Part shown: one piece after another, positions 14,591 through 23,197 of the stretch
Position numbering within the stretch: the first letter of the stretch is position 1
How the letters are laid out: every line of letters begins with the position of its first letter
From: an uncultured Oscillospiraceae bacterium
GTDB taxonomy: Bacteria > Bacillota > Clostridia > Oscillospirales > Oscillospiraceae
Direction of reading: 5' to 3'
Length of the DNA: 64,000 nucleotides
Assembly (NCBI GenBank): GCA_910587785.1
Contig: CAJUOA010000003.1
Location: 1-64,000 of the forward strand
Program-made: the position numbers and the translations under genes
The notes under the pieces: model-generated
Database searches by the model: none
Told to the model about the DNA's origin: nothing
The model's input: the letters and a program-made list of their open reading frames with translations, nothing else

Positions 14591-17392
14591 TCAGCCGTTG
14601 ACGTTCCCTGTGCGCTGGTAGTTGTTCATGCGCCAGATGATGGTGGCCATCTCACTGCGGCGGATGGAGTTGGGGCCGTAGAAGTTCACCGCCCCGGTAT
14701 CCAGCTTGGTGCCCTGGATGACGCCGATCTGGTAGAGGGCCATGACGTAGGGCGCGGCGGAGTAGTTGGAGGCCATGTCCGTGAAGGGGGAGACAGCCGT
14801 CACACCGGGGAGCTTCATGGCCTTGGCGGCGATCTCCGCGATGGCGTAGCGGGTGATCTTCCGGTCCAGGCTGGGCACGGACTGGCTCATGATGCCGTCA
14901 GTGATGGCCCGGGTCTGGTAGCCGCTGGCCCAGTGGGTGCCGGTGGGGGCCTGCTCGGGGTACCCGGCGGCCAGGAGGATCATCTTCAGCGCCTCGCCGT
15001 AGGTCACCTCGCCGTTGGGCAGGAAGGTGCCGTCGGGATAGCCGCCGATGACGTTCGCCGTGGCAAGCTCTGTCACCGGCTGATAGAACCAGTCAGTGGC
15101 TTTCACGTCGCTGAAGGTCTTCACAGGGCCGGTGGGCGTGGAGGGATTCGACGGCTTGGCGGGGTTGGACGGGTTGACGGGATTGGTAGGATTGGTAGGC
15201 ACTGTAGTGCTCGCGGTGACGTTGATCTTCACTGTGCCGCTGAAGCGGGTGTTGTTGCCCCCGGCGGCGGTGAAGGGGATACTCACCAGGCCGCTGAAGC
15301 CCGCCTTGGGCACGAAGGACACCCGGTCCAGGGTCAGGGCGCTGCCGGAGCTTGTGATGTCATACCAGACGCTGCTGCTGGTGACGGCGGTGCCCACGCT
15401 GGTGGAGGTCCGGCCATAGTAGAGGGTGCCCTGGGAGGCGCTGGGCGGGGTGAAGGAGACGCTGTTGATCCTGCCGTAGCTCCCGGCCAGGCCCGCGAAG
15501 TCGCTGGGGCGGAAGAGGACGCCGTCGGAATTGCAGGAGTAGCTCACGGAGAGGCTGCCCACGGCAAAGCGCAGGACGCCGACGAAGAGCATCTTCCCCT
15601 GGAGGTCGTAGGCCACATAGCGCACGGACTCCGACACAGCGGAGCCGGGGACATAGGAGATGTCCTCGATGAGCTCACTGCGGGCGCTGCTGTAGTAGAA
15701 GGGCCTCGCGGCGATGTTGGAGGCGGTCAGGCGGGTGCCCCTGCCGGGGGCGGTGTAGCCCACGTAGAGGGAGCCGCTGGCGGGCACGTCCAGAAGCTGG
15801 ATGTAGAACCCGGAGCCCTTGCTCCCGGAGGCGGCCTGGTAGACCTTGAGGAAGGCCTCCCGGTCCAGGGCCTGGGAGGAACCGGCGGAGACGGTGCAGG
15901 TCACATCCTGGACCGCGCCGTCGCTGACGAAGATGTAGAGACTGCCGGGCAGGTAGGTCTGCCGGCCGGTGTTGTTGATGCCGCTGGCCTCAAAGGGGAT
16001 GACCACATAGCCGGTCTGCTTGACCCCGGGGGAGAAGGTCAGGTCGGAGATGCCGTACTGGTTGGCCCCGGGGGAGACGTAGAAGGAGTCGCTGGCCTTG
16101 ATTCGGGTGCCGGGCCGGGCGATGGAGGAGAAATCCAGGTACAGCCCCCCCTCCGCCACGGTGGGCAGATCCGTGAAGCGGACCAGGGAGAGGGTGCCCC
16201 GGGCGTAGGTGTCCAGCCAGAAGTCCTCGAACTTCTTGGCGTCCAGGCTCACGGAGGCGTCCTTGGTGGTGGCGTAGACGATGTCCATGTGGCCCGCGCT
16301 CTGCTCCACGGTGATGGTGAGCATCCCGGGGAAGCTCTTGCCCTTGACGTCGTAGGCGGTGAAGGAGATGGTATAAGCGCCGGTGGTGCCCTTGGTCACC
16401 TCAAAGCGCACGTCGGAGAGGGCGTTGGCGGGCTTGGCGTTGTCGTAGAAGTAATATTTGTTGTTGGCCCCGGTGTTCACCCAGAGCTGACCGGCCTTGG
16501 AGACGGGCTTGGTGCCGAAGACCACATAGGAGGGCAGGTCGTTGGAGGATTCGTAGACCGCGTTATAGATCTGCTCCTCAATGGACCGGGCGGACCAGCT
16601 GTCCGGCTCCCCCAGGGAGAGGTAGACGTCCTCGGTGCTGACCGTGGCGTAGGCGGTGATGAGGTCCCGGACGTGGACCGTGACCGTGCAGGAGGCGCTG
16701 ATGGGCTGGGTGGTCAGGCCGCTCTTGGGCACGGCCATGACGAAGCACACATATTTATAGCTCCCCTCCTTCTCGGTGATGGAGGCGGGCAGGGGATAGC
16801 TCTGCTCGCTGCCCACCAGCTTGCCCTCATAGTACCAGTTGTAGGAGAGGGTATACTCCCCGGTGAGGTCCGCATTGCCGATGGCCAGGGACACGTCCCC
16901 CAGGGAGATGGAGGCCTCGGCGTCGTTGAGGGAGACATAGATCTCCGGGTTCTCCGGGAGGGTGACCTTCACGGAGCCGTAGTTCACGGCCCGGCACTTG
17001 GTGCAAACGCCGGCGGCGTCGTAGGTGTGGGCCTCCCGCTCGATGTTCACGGCCGCGGTGTGGGAGACCAGATATTTGCAGACGCCGGAGTGGGTGCCGT
17101 CCCCGTTATCGGAGTAGGTGGCGTCGTGGTTGTTGGAGTCGATGGGGATACGCACGATATCGGTCTTGCTGGGGCAGACCGGGTTGGTGCAGACGTACTC
17201 CGCCAGACCCTCGCTGTGGCAGGTAGCGGCGGTGAGCACGGTCCAGGTGCAGTTGTCGGAGTGGCAGACCGGGCACTGCCTGGACTGATACTGATTTGGG
17301 TACGAGGCGAAGGCGGCGGGCGTCAGGGACGCCAGCAGGACCATTGAGAGCACCACGGACAAGAGCCGGTGGCGCAGCTTTTGTTTTTTCAT
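14591..17392 (-). CDS. secreted S-layer-homology protein
   Basis: 933 residues. A signal peptide (MKKQKLRHRLLSVVLSMVLL, ending near AAFA) is followed by a Cys/His-rich region (about 30-130) with CPVCHSDNC, CTNPVCPSK and CTKC pairs, likely zinc or disulfide sites. Next comes a Thr/Gly-rich series of roughly 90-120-residue beta-type repeats each with a GxLYxxY or similar strand, then a linker of TNP/SNP/KPS repeats. At the C-terminus are three SLH repeats beginning FSDVKATDWFYQPVTELA, which bind secondary cell-wall polymer. The ATG at 17392 follows TAAGGAGG with 7-base spacing, so the longer frame upstream is not used. A surface structural or adhesive role is inferred. Confidence 0.88.
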   Translation of the reverse strand: MKKQKLRHRLLSVVLSMVLLASLTPAAFASYPNQYQSRQCPVCHSDNCTWTVLTAATCHSEGLAEYVCTNPVCPSKTDIVRIPIDSNNHDATYSDNGDGTHSGVCKYLVSHTAAVNIEREAHTYDAAGVCTKCRAVNYGSVKVTLPENPEIYVSLNDAEASISLGDVSLAIGNADLTGEYTLSYNWYYEGKLVGSEQSYPLPASITEKEGSYKYVCFVMAVPKSGLTTQPISASCTVTVHVRDLITAYATVSTEDVYLSLGEPDSWSARSIEEQIYNAVYESSNDLPSYVVFGTKPVSKAGQLWVNTGANNKYYFYDNAKPANALSDVRFEVTKGTTGAYTISFTAYDVKGKSFPGMLTITVEQSAGHMDIVYATTKDASVSLDAKKFEDFWLDTYARGTLSLVRFTDLPTVAEGGLYLDFSSIARPGTRIKASDSFYVSPGANQYGISDLTFSPGVKQTGYVVIPFEASGINNTGRQTYLPGSLYIFVSDGAVQDVTCTVSAGSSQALDREAFLKVYQAASGSKGSGFYIQLLDVPASGSLYVGYTAPGRGTRLTASNIAARPFYYSSARSELIEDISYVPGSAVSESVRYVAYDLQGKMLFVGVLRFAVGSLSVSYSCNSDGVLFRPSDFAGLAGSYGRINSVSFTPPSASQGTLYYGRTSTSVGTAVTSSSVWYDITSSGSALTLDRVSFVPKAGFSGLVSIPFTAAGGNNTRFSGTVKINVTASTTVPTNPTNPVNPSNPAKPSNPSTPTGPVKTFSDVKATDWFYQPVTELATANVIGGYPDGTFLPNGEVTYGEALKMILLAAGYPEQAPTGTHWASGYQTRAITDGIMSQSVPSLDRKITRYAIAEIAAKAMKLPGVTAVSPFTDMASNYSAAPYVMALYQIGVIQGTKLDTGAVNFYGPNSIRRSEMATIIWRMNNYQRTGNVNG

Positions 17393-17585
17393 CGGGGGTT
17401 CCTCCTTATTCGCTTGTTCACGGGCGGCGCCGCCGCCCAAGGTAGATAGAGCCATTGTACCACAAGTTTCCGGAAAAAGCTGTTACAATTTAGCAACAAA
17501 TCGTGGACAGGAGCCCACCCTTTGCAAGCGAGGGGCGGACACATCCGGGAGGGGGAAATTTGTGGTCCGAACACACGATCAGCAC

Positions 17586-17614
17586 TTGACAATTTCTCCG
17601 CGGGGTGGTATGCT
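17586..17614 (+). promoter_or_regulatory. cspA promoter (TTGACA-17-TATGCT)
   Basis: -35 TTGACA is a perfect hexamer (17586-17591); the spacer is 17 bases; -10 is TATGCT (17609-17614). The implied start near 17622 leaves a leader of about 115 bases before the cspA ATG, typical of cold-shock mRNAs. Confidence 0.8.
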
Positions 17615-17737
17615 TACACCATGTCCAAAAATGTACAAATCAGTCACTGCTGGATGTAGACCAGCGTCTGTCGCGGTTTGCTTCCGTGCAGTTTTCGTCT
17701 TTGGCGCTGGCAAAATTTTTTAGGAGGTCATGACTCA

Positions 17738-17950
17738 ATGAACACAGGCACAGTCAAATGGTTCAACGCGGAGAAGGGCTACGGCTTCATCTCCAACGAC
17801 GACGGGAGCGGGGATGTCTTCGTCCACTTCTCCTCCATCCAGGGCACCGGCTACCGCACCCTCAGCGAGGGGCAGAAGGTCACCTACGAGGTGGAGCCGG
17901 ACCCCAAGAACGCCAGTAAGATGCGGGCCGTCAACGTCTGCCCGGCCTGA
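17738..17950 (+). CDS. cspA: cold shock protein
   Basis: 70-residue single cold-shock domain that binds single-stranded RNA and DNA. RNP1 is seen as KGYGFI and RNP2 as [23 protein letters not shown] is the canonical start. The ATG at 17738 follows TAGGAGG (17721-17727); an ATG at 17730 stops after three codons. A strong promoter, a long leader and a tight terminator make this a monocistronic, probably highly expressed gene. The family name is certain; which Csp paralogue it is cannot be told. Confidence 0.95.
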   Translation: MNTGTVKWFNAEKGYGFISNDDGSGDVFVHFSSIQGTGYRTLSEGQKVTYEVEPDPKNASKMRAVNVCPA

Positions 17951-17967
17951 GAGGTGTGAAAAGAAAA

Positions 17968-17996
17968 AGAGCGTCTGGAAGCAGACGCTCTTTTTT
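17968..17996 (+). terminator. cspA terminator
   Basis: Stem of about 10 bp, AGAGCGTCTG with CAGACGCTCT, tetraloop GAAG, followed by TTTTTT. It starts 18 bases after the stop. Confidence 0.9.
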
Positions 17997-18044
17997 GATG
18001 CCCTTGACCCGGAGATTTCTTGCAGGGGGCGGGAGGCAAAACCT

Positions 18045-18425
18045 TCAATTTTTCTGCCCCATGACCACCTGGACATGCGCCTTGAGCCGCCGGAAGGTCT
18101 CGTCGCTGAGGTCGTGCTCCACCTTGCAGGCGTCGGCGGCGGCGGTCTCGGCGTCCACGCCCAGCCACTGGAAGAAGTCCGTGAGCATCCGGTGGCGCTC
18201 GTAGATGTGCTCCGCGATGGCGAGGCCCGCGGGCAGGAGGCGGATGGAGCCGTCGGCGTCCATCTCCACGTAGCCGCTCTCCCGGAGCTTTTTCATGGCC
18301 ACGCTGACGCTGGGCTTGGAAAAGTTCAACTCGTTGGCGATGTCGATGGAGCGCACGCTCCCCCGCCGTTCCTGGATGATGAGGATGGCCTCCAGATAGT
18401 TTTCCGCTGATTCGTAGATGTGCAT
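18045..18425 (-). CDS. DtxR/MntR-family metal-dependent repressor
   Basis: 126 residues: an N-terminal winged helix (ESAENYLEAI ... SIDIANELNFSKPSVSVAMK) and the metal-binding dimerisation half, without the SH3-like third domain, as in MntR. The metal-site motif is C100-K-V-E103-H104, the Cys-x-x-Glu-His of iron-sensing DtxR/IdeR rather than the Glu-x-x-Glu-His of MntR; His73 and His78 complete the likely ligands. It should repress metal uptake genes when metal-loaded, but no such genes are adjacent. The ATG follows AAGGAGAG. Confidence 0.9.
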   Translation of the reverse strand: MHIYESAENYLEAILIIQERRGSVRSIDIANELNFSKPSVSVAMKKLRESGYVEMDADGSIRLLPAGLAIAEHIYERHRMLTDFFQWLGVDAETAAADACKVEHDLSDETFRRLKAHVQVVMGQKN

Positions 18426-18474
18426 GGTTTCTCTCCTTATTGACGGCAGACCGCCTGCCTTTCGTATCCCTTAC

Positions 18475-18503
18475 AGTATACCACAGGCGGAGGCTGTTGG
18501 CAA
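18475..18503 (-). promoter_or_regulatory. promoter of the DtxR-family gene (TTGCCA-17-TATACT)
   Basis: Minus strand -35 TTGCCA (18498-18503), 17-base spacer, -10 TATACT (18475-18480), about 50 bases before the start codon. Confidence 0.65.
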
Positions 18504-18543
18504 GATGGAGAACGGCTGGTCAACGGAGATCCGTTTTCAACGT

Positions 18544-19818
18544 TCACCCCTGCAAGATCCTCCGGCAGGTGCTGGAGAGCTCCTCCAGGGTACTGCACGC
18601 GGCCATTTGGCAGAGCATGGACATGGTCTGGATGCTGCGGACGTAGGGCCACTTCCTCTGGGGGATGGGGTTGAGCCAAAGGACCTTGCCCGCCTGCCTG
18701 CGGGCCTCCAGCAGGGCCCGTGCGGCCCGGGGCACGTCGATGGTCTTGGTGTCGGAGAGGATGAGCAACGTAACAGACGGCCCCAGGACGCCGGGGCGCT
18801 GGGCGCAGAGGTCCTCCAGGGCTTTCCCCAGGTCCGTGCCCCGTCCGTAGAGGCCGGAGGAGCGCACATAATCCCGGAAAGCGTCCATATTTTGCAGGGC
18901 AAAGGGGTTCACCCGGCAGAGCTCCTCGGAGAAGAGGAAGGTCTTGGAGGATTCCGAAACCTCGCTCATAGACTTGAGGAAGCGCAGGGCGAATTCGGAG
19001 AACTGGAGCATGGACCCGGACACGTCGCACAGGAGTACCAGCCGTCTCCGCTTCTGCCGCCTGGGGCGGTAGGAGAGACGGTAGAAGGTCCCGCCGGTCT
19101 CCAGGCCCCGGCGGATGGTGCGCTTGAAGTCCAGCTTGCCGCTGTGGCCGCCGCCCCGGCGGGCCCGGCTGAGCTCCGCGTCCAGCTGACGGGCAATGGC
19201 GGAGACCAGGGCCGCGGCCCGGGGGATGTCCGTCTCCCGAAACTGGGAGATGTCCCGGTACAGGAGCGCCAAATCCGGGTCCAGGGACTCGCTCCCCACG
19301 GCGGCGTCCTCCATGGCCATCTGCTGTTCCAGGAGGAAGCGCATGAAGACGGAGCGGATGAAGTTGCCGTAGAGCTTGGGATTGCGCTCTAAGTTGCCCC
19401 GGGTCTTCTCCAGCATCTGCCGGAGCTGTTCCCGCTTGTCCTCGCCCATGCGGACGTAGACTTCTTGGAGGTCCTCCCGCAGGGGGATGGGATTGCCGCC
19501 GGCTTGCAGGTCCCGCTCTGCCTCCATGCGGCGCTGGGCGAGTTCTCTTGCCTCGGCCTCGTGCCTGGCCCGGAGTGCCTGCCGCTGTTCCACGCTGACG
19601 AAGAAGCCGTCGAAGGCCCGGCGGAAGACGGCCTGCTCCTCCCGGCTCTTGGCGCAGAGGGAGGAGAGGACGGCGTAGACCGTCCCCCGGTCCGCGAGGT
19701 CCAGCTCTGAGAGGATCTTGCACATGTCCTCCGTCTCCCGGAGGCCCACGGTCAGCCCCTCATGCCGGAGCAGGGCGGCGAACTCCGCCATTTTTTCCAG
19801 GTAGACGCCCTCTCTCAT
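18544..19818 (-). CDS. VWA-domain CoxE-like protein
   Basis: 424 residues. The C-terminal half is a von Willebrand A domain with the MIDAS motif LCDVSGSMLQFSEFALRFL and the later TLLILSDTKTID; the N-terminal half is helical and Arg/Glu-rich. CoxE-type VWA proteins work with MoxR AAA ATPases as metal-dependent chaperones that mature or insert cofactors into large enzymes. The ATG overlaps the stop of the MoxR gene upstream by 4 bases, so the pair is coupled. The client is not visible here. Confidence 0.88.
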   Translation of the reverse strand: MREGVYLEKMAEFAALLRHEGLTVGLRETEDMCKILSELDLADRGTVYAVLSSLCAKSREEQAVFRRAFDGFFVSVEQRQALRARHEAEARELAQRRMEAERDLQAGGNPIPLREDLQEVYVRMGEDKREQLRQMLEKTRGNLERNPKLYGNFIRSVFMRFLLEQQMAMEDAAVGSESLDPDLALLYRDISQFRETDIPRAAALVSAIARQLDAELSRARRGGGHSGKLDFKRTIRRGLETGGTFYRLSYRPRRQKRRRLVLLCDVSGSMLQFSEFALRFLKSMSEVSESSKTFLFSEELCRVNPFALQNMDAFRDYVRSSGLYGRGTDLGKALEDLCAQRPGVLGPSVTLLILSDTKTIDVPRAARALLEARRQAGKVLWLNPIPQRKWPYVRSIQTMSMLCQMAACSTLEELSSTCRRILQG

Positions 19819-20678
19819 GGCCCGTCGTGTCCGCAGGCGCCGCAGTGGCCGCTGGCCTCCATGTCCTCCCGGCTCTTGAGGACGAAGCCCAGGGTCCGCT
19901 CCCGGGCGTCCTCGGTGAGGTCGCTGATGCCCAGGGCCTCCAGGGCGGAGACCCAGTCGATGGTCTCGGCGATGGAGGGCTTTTTCAGGATGCCCTCGTT
20001 CTCCCGGAGGTCGTGGACCGCCTGGGCAACTTGAACGGCCAAGTGCTCGTTGACATTGGGGAGCTTGGAGCGGAGGATGGCCACCTCCTTGTCCAGGTCG
20101 GGGTAGGGGATATAGAGGTAGGCGCACCGCCGCCGGAGGGCCTCGCTGAGGGGCCGGGCGCGGTTGCTGGTGAGGACCACGAAGGGGATGGTCTTGGCCC
20201 GGAGGACGCCCACCTCGGGGATGCTGACCTGCATCTCGGAGAGGATCTCCAGCAAAAAGGCCTCGAACTCCTCGTCCGCCTTGTCAATCTCGTCGATGAG
20301 GAGGACGGTGGGCACCTCGGACCGGATGGACTGGAGCAGGGGGCGCTCCAGGAGGTAGGCGTCGCTGAAGAGGGACTTGGTGAGGGCGTCGGGGCCGGTG
20401 CGGTCCATCTGGACCTGGATGCTCAGGAGCTGCTTCTGGTAGTTCCACTCGTAGAGGGCCTTGCTCTCGTCCAGGCCCTCGTAGCACTGGAGGCGGAGAA
20501 GGGGGCGGTCCAGGGCGGCGGCCATGACCTTGGCGATCTCGGTTTTGCCTACGCCCGCCGCGCCCTCGATGAGCAGGGGCCTGCCCAGCTTCAGGGCCAC
20601 CAGCAGGGTGGCCGCCAGGGCCTCGTCGCAGACGTAGCCCTGGGCGTCCAGCTTTTGTTTCAGGGTAGATATGTCCAT
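19815..20678 (-). CDS. MoxR-family AAA ATPase
   Basis: 287 residues. Walker A GAAGVGKTE (about 46-54), Walker B VLLIDEIDKAD, sensor region VVLTSNRARPLSEALRRRC and the C-terminal lid are all present. MoxR proteins are hexameric chaperone ATPases paired with VWA proteins, here the coupled CoxE-like gene downstream. The start at MDISTLKQ (20678) follows AAAGGAG; an upstream ATG at 20702 has no site. A promoter lies at 20719-20747. Confidence 0.92.
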   Translation of the reverse strand: MDISTLKQKLDAQGYVCDEALAATLLVALKLGRPLLIEGAAGVGKTEIAKVMAAALDRPLLRLQCYEGLDESKALYEWNYQKQLLSIQVQMDRTGPDALTKSLFSDAYLLERPLLQSIRSEVPTVLLIDEIDKADEEFEAFLLEILSEMQVSIPEVGVLRAKTIPFVVLTSNRARPLSEALRRRCAYLYIPYPDLDKEVAILRSKLPNVNEHLAVQVAQAVHDLRENEGILKKPSIAETIDWVSALEALGISDLTEDARERTLGFVLKSREDMEASGHCGACGHDGP

Positions 20679-20718
20679 AGGGAGGTCTCCTTTGTTAAGC
20701 AATTAACGGATCGGCTCT

Positions 20719-20747
20719 ACTATACCACAATCTCCCGAAAATTGCAA
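20719..20747 (-). promoter_or_regulatory. promoter for the moxR-coxE pair (TTGCAA-17-TATAGT)
   Basis: Minus strand -35 TTGCAA (20742-20747), 17-base spacer, -10 TATAGT (20719-20724). Confidence 0.65.
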
Positions 20748-20777
20748 TCGAAGAGAAAAAATTTCTCTGCTCTCCGG

Positions 20778-20806
20778 TAGCCAAAAGCGCCTTTGTGGTG
20801 TATAAT
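20778..20806 (+). promoter_or_regulatory. promoter for the DUF2284 gene (TAGCCA-17-TATAAT)
   Basis: A perfect -10 TATAAT (20801-20806) lies 17 bases after a weak -35 TAGCCA (20778-20783), 33 bases before the start codon. Back to back with the moxR promoter. Confidence 0.6.
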
Positions 20807-20838
20807 CACAGAAGCGACCAAAAACAGGAGGCATTCCA

Positions 20839-21420
20839 ATGGATGAAAACGAGCTGAAGGCCCTGGCGCTGGAGCTGGGGTTCGCCAACGCGGAGCTGGT
20901 GGAGACGGGGGAGCTGGTGTTTGTGCCGTCGTTCCGCCCGCTGTGCGAAGAGAACCTCTGCGGGAAGTACGGGGTCAACTACGCCTGCCCGCCGGACTGC
21001 GGGACGGTGGAGGAGATGCGTGAAAAGGTGCTGAAATGGCCCAGGGCGCTGGTAATGCAGACCATGTGGGATATCGAGGACCCCATGGACGAGGAGCAGA
21101 CCAAGCCCGCGAAGGCGAGACACAACAAGCTGACAAGGGAGCTCATCGACCGCTCGGGGCGTCCGGGGCTGATGGTGGGGGCAAGCGGGTGCAGTCTGTG
21201 TTCGCCCTGCGCCATCGTGGAGGGGAAGCCCTGCCGGTTCCCGGACAAGGCGTTCTCCTGCATGTCCGCGTACTGCATCTTCGTCAGAGAGCTGGCGGAG
21301 CGGTGCGGGATGGACTACGACTGCGGCCCCGGGGTGGTGGCCTTTTTCAGCATGTTCTGCTTTGGAGAAGAGAAAAACGAATGGCCTAAAGGGGCCGGCG
21401 GACAAGAAAGTAGGAAATGA
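20839..21420 (+). CDS. DUF2284 Cys-rich metal-binding protein
   Basis: 193 residues with conserved cysteines in two groups: CEENLCGKYGVNYACPPDCG near residue 35-55, and CSLCSPCAIVEGKPC followed by FSCMSAYCI and CGMDYDCG toward the C-terminus. This matches the DUF2284 family of small, probably iron-sulfur, proteins of anaerobes; the function is unknown. The ATG follows CAGGAGG. Its TGA overlaps the ATG of glf by 4 bases. Confidence 0.85.
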   Translation: MDENELKALALELGFANAELVETGELVFVPSFRPLCEENLCGKYGVNYACPPDCGTVEEMREKVLKWPRALVMQTMWDIEDPMDEEQTKPAKARHNKLTRELIDRSGRPGLMVGASGCSLCSPCAIVEGKPCRFPDKAFSCMSAYCIFVRELAERCGMDYDCGPGVVAFFSMFCFGEEKNEWPKGAGGQESRK

Positions 21421-22526
21421 TGCAGCAAAAATACGACTATCTCATTGTGGGCGCGGGGCTTTTTGGCGCGGTGTTCGCCCATGAGGCGGTGACGCGGGGG
21501 AAGACGTGCCTGGTCATCGACCGCCGGGGGCATATTGGCGGCAATATCCACTGCGAGGAGGTGGAGGGCATCCAGGTCCACTGCTACGGGGCCCATATCT
21601 TCCATACGTCGGACAAGGAGGTGTGGGACTACGCGGGGCGGTTTGTCACCTTCAACCACTTTGTGAACTCACCGGTGGCCATCTATAAGGATGAGCTCTA
21701 CAACCTGCCCTTTAATATGAACACGTTCTCCAAGCTCTGGGGTGTGCGGACTCCCGCCCAGGCCCAGGAGAAGATTCAGGAGCAGATTGCGGAGCTGGAT
21801 ATCGGTGAGCCGCAGAATCTGGAGGAGCAGGCCCTGAAGCTGGTGGGCCGCGACGTGTACGAGAAGCTGGTGAAGGGGTATACGGAGAAGCAGTGGGGAC
21901 GGGACTGCCGGGAGCTCCCCGCTTTTATCATCAAGCGTCTGCCCCTGCGCTTCACATTTGACAATAATTATTTCTCAGACCCCTATCAGGGCATTCCGAC
22001 GGAGGGCTACGACGCGTTGGCGGAGCGGCTTCTGGAGGGGAGCGACGTGCGTCTGAGGACGGATTATTTCGAGTTTATCAAGGAGCACCCCAGTATTGCG
22101 CACAAGACGGTGTTTACCGGGATGATCGATGAATTTTTCGGGTTCCGGCTGGGGCACCTGGAGTACCGGACGGTCAGCTTTGAGACGGAGGTGCTGGACT
22201 GCTCCAATTGGCAGGGGAATGCGGTGGTCAACTACACGGAGCGGGAGGTGCCCTATACCCGGATCATTGAGCACAAGCATTTTGGGTTTGGGCGGCAGCC
22301 GAAGACGGTGATCAGCCGGGAGTATCCGGCGGAGTGGACGCCGGGGATGGAGCCCTATTATCCGGTGAACAATGAGAAGAACCAGGCGCTCTATGAGGCG
22401 TACCGCCGTCTGGCGGAGGAGCGTACGGATGTGATTTTCGGCGGGCGGCTGGGCAGCTACCGGTATTATGATATGGATAAGGTGATCCGTGCGGCGCTGG
22501 ATGCGGTGCGGGAGGAGCTGGGGTAA
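21417..22526 (+). CDS. glf: UDP-galactopyranose mutase
   Basis: FAD enzyme that interconverts UDP-galactopyranose and UDP-galactofuranose for surface glycans. 369 residues. The FAD-binding start YDYLIVGAGLFGAVFAHEA is followed by the family motifs HIGGNIHC, HCYGAHIFHTSDKEVW, NLPFNMNTF, GYTEKQWGRD and, near the end, GRLGSYRYYDMDKVI. It is a complete gene. No glycosyltransferases flank it, so the galactofuranose polymer is made elsewhere; coupling to a DUF2284 gene is unexplained. A repeat element follows. Confidence 0.96.
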   Translation: MMQQKYDYLIVGAGLFGAVFAHEAVTRGKTCLVIDRRGHIGGNIHCEEVEGIQVHCYGAHIFHTSDKEVWDYAGRFVTFNHFVNSPVAIYKDELYNLPFNMNTFSKLWGVRTPAQAQEKIQEQIAELDIGEPQNLEEQALKLVGRDVYEKLVKGYTEKQWGRDCRELPAFIIKRLPLRFTFDNNYFSDPYQGIPTEGYDALAERLLEGSDVRLRTDYFEFIKEHPSIAHKTVFTGMIDEFFGFRLGHLEYRTVSFETEVLDCSNWQGNAVVNYTEREVPYTRIIEHKHFGFGRQPKTVISREYPAEWTPGMEPYYPVNNEKNQALYEAYRRLAEERTDVIFGGRLGSYRYYDMDKVIRAALDAVREELG

Positions 22527-22583
22527 GGAGAGGCCTATCAGCCCGTTGATTTGCGAGGAACGGGATGAGGAACGGGATACCGT

Positions 22584-22857
22584 ATAGCAAGGCAGTATCG
22601 CCCGCACTGTGCCGGTGGCCCGGTAGTATCGAAAAGAAGTGTGCTTTAGGAGGCGAACCCAACGAAGAAGGCCAAAGGGCCAGGGGGTGGCGGCGGAGAT
22701 TCGACCGGCATCGGCCCAGAGCACCCATGGGAAAAGGAGACCAACAGGTCGTAGCGTAACTAAAAAACAAATGAGTTAGGGAGTCCGAACCGCAGGTTCG
22801 GCGGCGTTTTGGTGACTTTTCCGCCGCGGGAAAAGTCACTCGCGCCCGGAGGCGCGA
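22584..22857 (+). repeat. dispersed structured repeat, copy B
   Basis: In the 425-bp gap after glf. Shares the core blocks of copies A and C: TCGCCCGCAC, TGCCGGTGGCCCGGTAGT, AGGAGGCGAACCCAACGA, GCATCGGCCCAG and ACAGGTCGTAGCGTAA. Its tail hairpins have different sequences but the same layout: CCGAACC-GCA-GGTTCGG (22785-22801), then a stem of about 11 bp pairing 22812-22822 with 22829-22839, then a third GC hairpin (22841-22857). About 95 bp to the next gene hold nothing else recognisable. Confidence 0.85.
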
Positions 22858-22951
22858 AACTCCCCAGCGAACTAACAAAAACAAACAGGCTATCGAAAAA
22901 ACGCATAAAAACGGGGAAGCCGGGGGCAGTCACCCCCGGCTTTCGCAATGC

Positions 22952-23197
22952 TCAGAACATAACGTAGTACCACCCCTCCACCCGGATGGCGGGGTCGGAG
23001 GGGACGGCCCCCTCCAGGACCTCCCGCTCCTCGGGGAGGGCGCACCAGGCCATGCCGCAGCTGGCGGAGATGGACCTGGGAACGGGGATGAGCCGTCCCG
23101 GCAGGCCCTGCGCCCGGCAGAGGCGCTCCATAGAGATGGCGGAGTGGGTGGTGGCGAAGGTGGCGATGAGGCGGAGTTCGCCGTCGGGCCCGCTCAC
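22952..23197 (-). CDS. DUF3343 protein, YedF partner
   Basis: 81 residues with ATFATTHSAISMERLC and PRSISASCGMAWCAL, the two short conserved stretches of the DUF3343 family, which carries Cys residues and is often encoded beside yedF. A role in sulfur or selenium carriage is the family proposal, not shown here. It overlaps the yedF stop by 4 bases. Confidence 0.85.
   Translation of the reverse strand: MSGPDGELRLIATFATTHSAISMERLCRAQGLPGRLIPVPRSISASCGMAWCALPEEREVLEGAVPSDPAIRVEGWYYVMF

Noticed and set aside
17280..17290. CPVCH in the SLH protein as a c-type heme site
   Set aside because: Only one CXXCH is present and it is among other CxxC pairs in a Gram-positive surface protein; a zinc or disulfide site is more likely.
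14519..17347. 942-codon plus-strand frame opposite the SLH protein
   Set aside because: Gly/Val/His/Asp-rich shadow of a gene with a signal peptide, SLH repeats, ribosome site and terminator on the other strand.
17730..17740. ATG at 17730 as the cspA start
   Set aside because: It meets a TGA after three codons; the ATG at 17738 gives the canonical cold-shock protein.
22312..22884. Minus-strand protein frames over repeat copy B, with similar-looking peptides over copies A and C
   Set aside because: The peptide similarity falls in different frames between copies because of indels, so the DNA, not a protein, is conserved.
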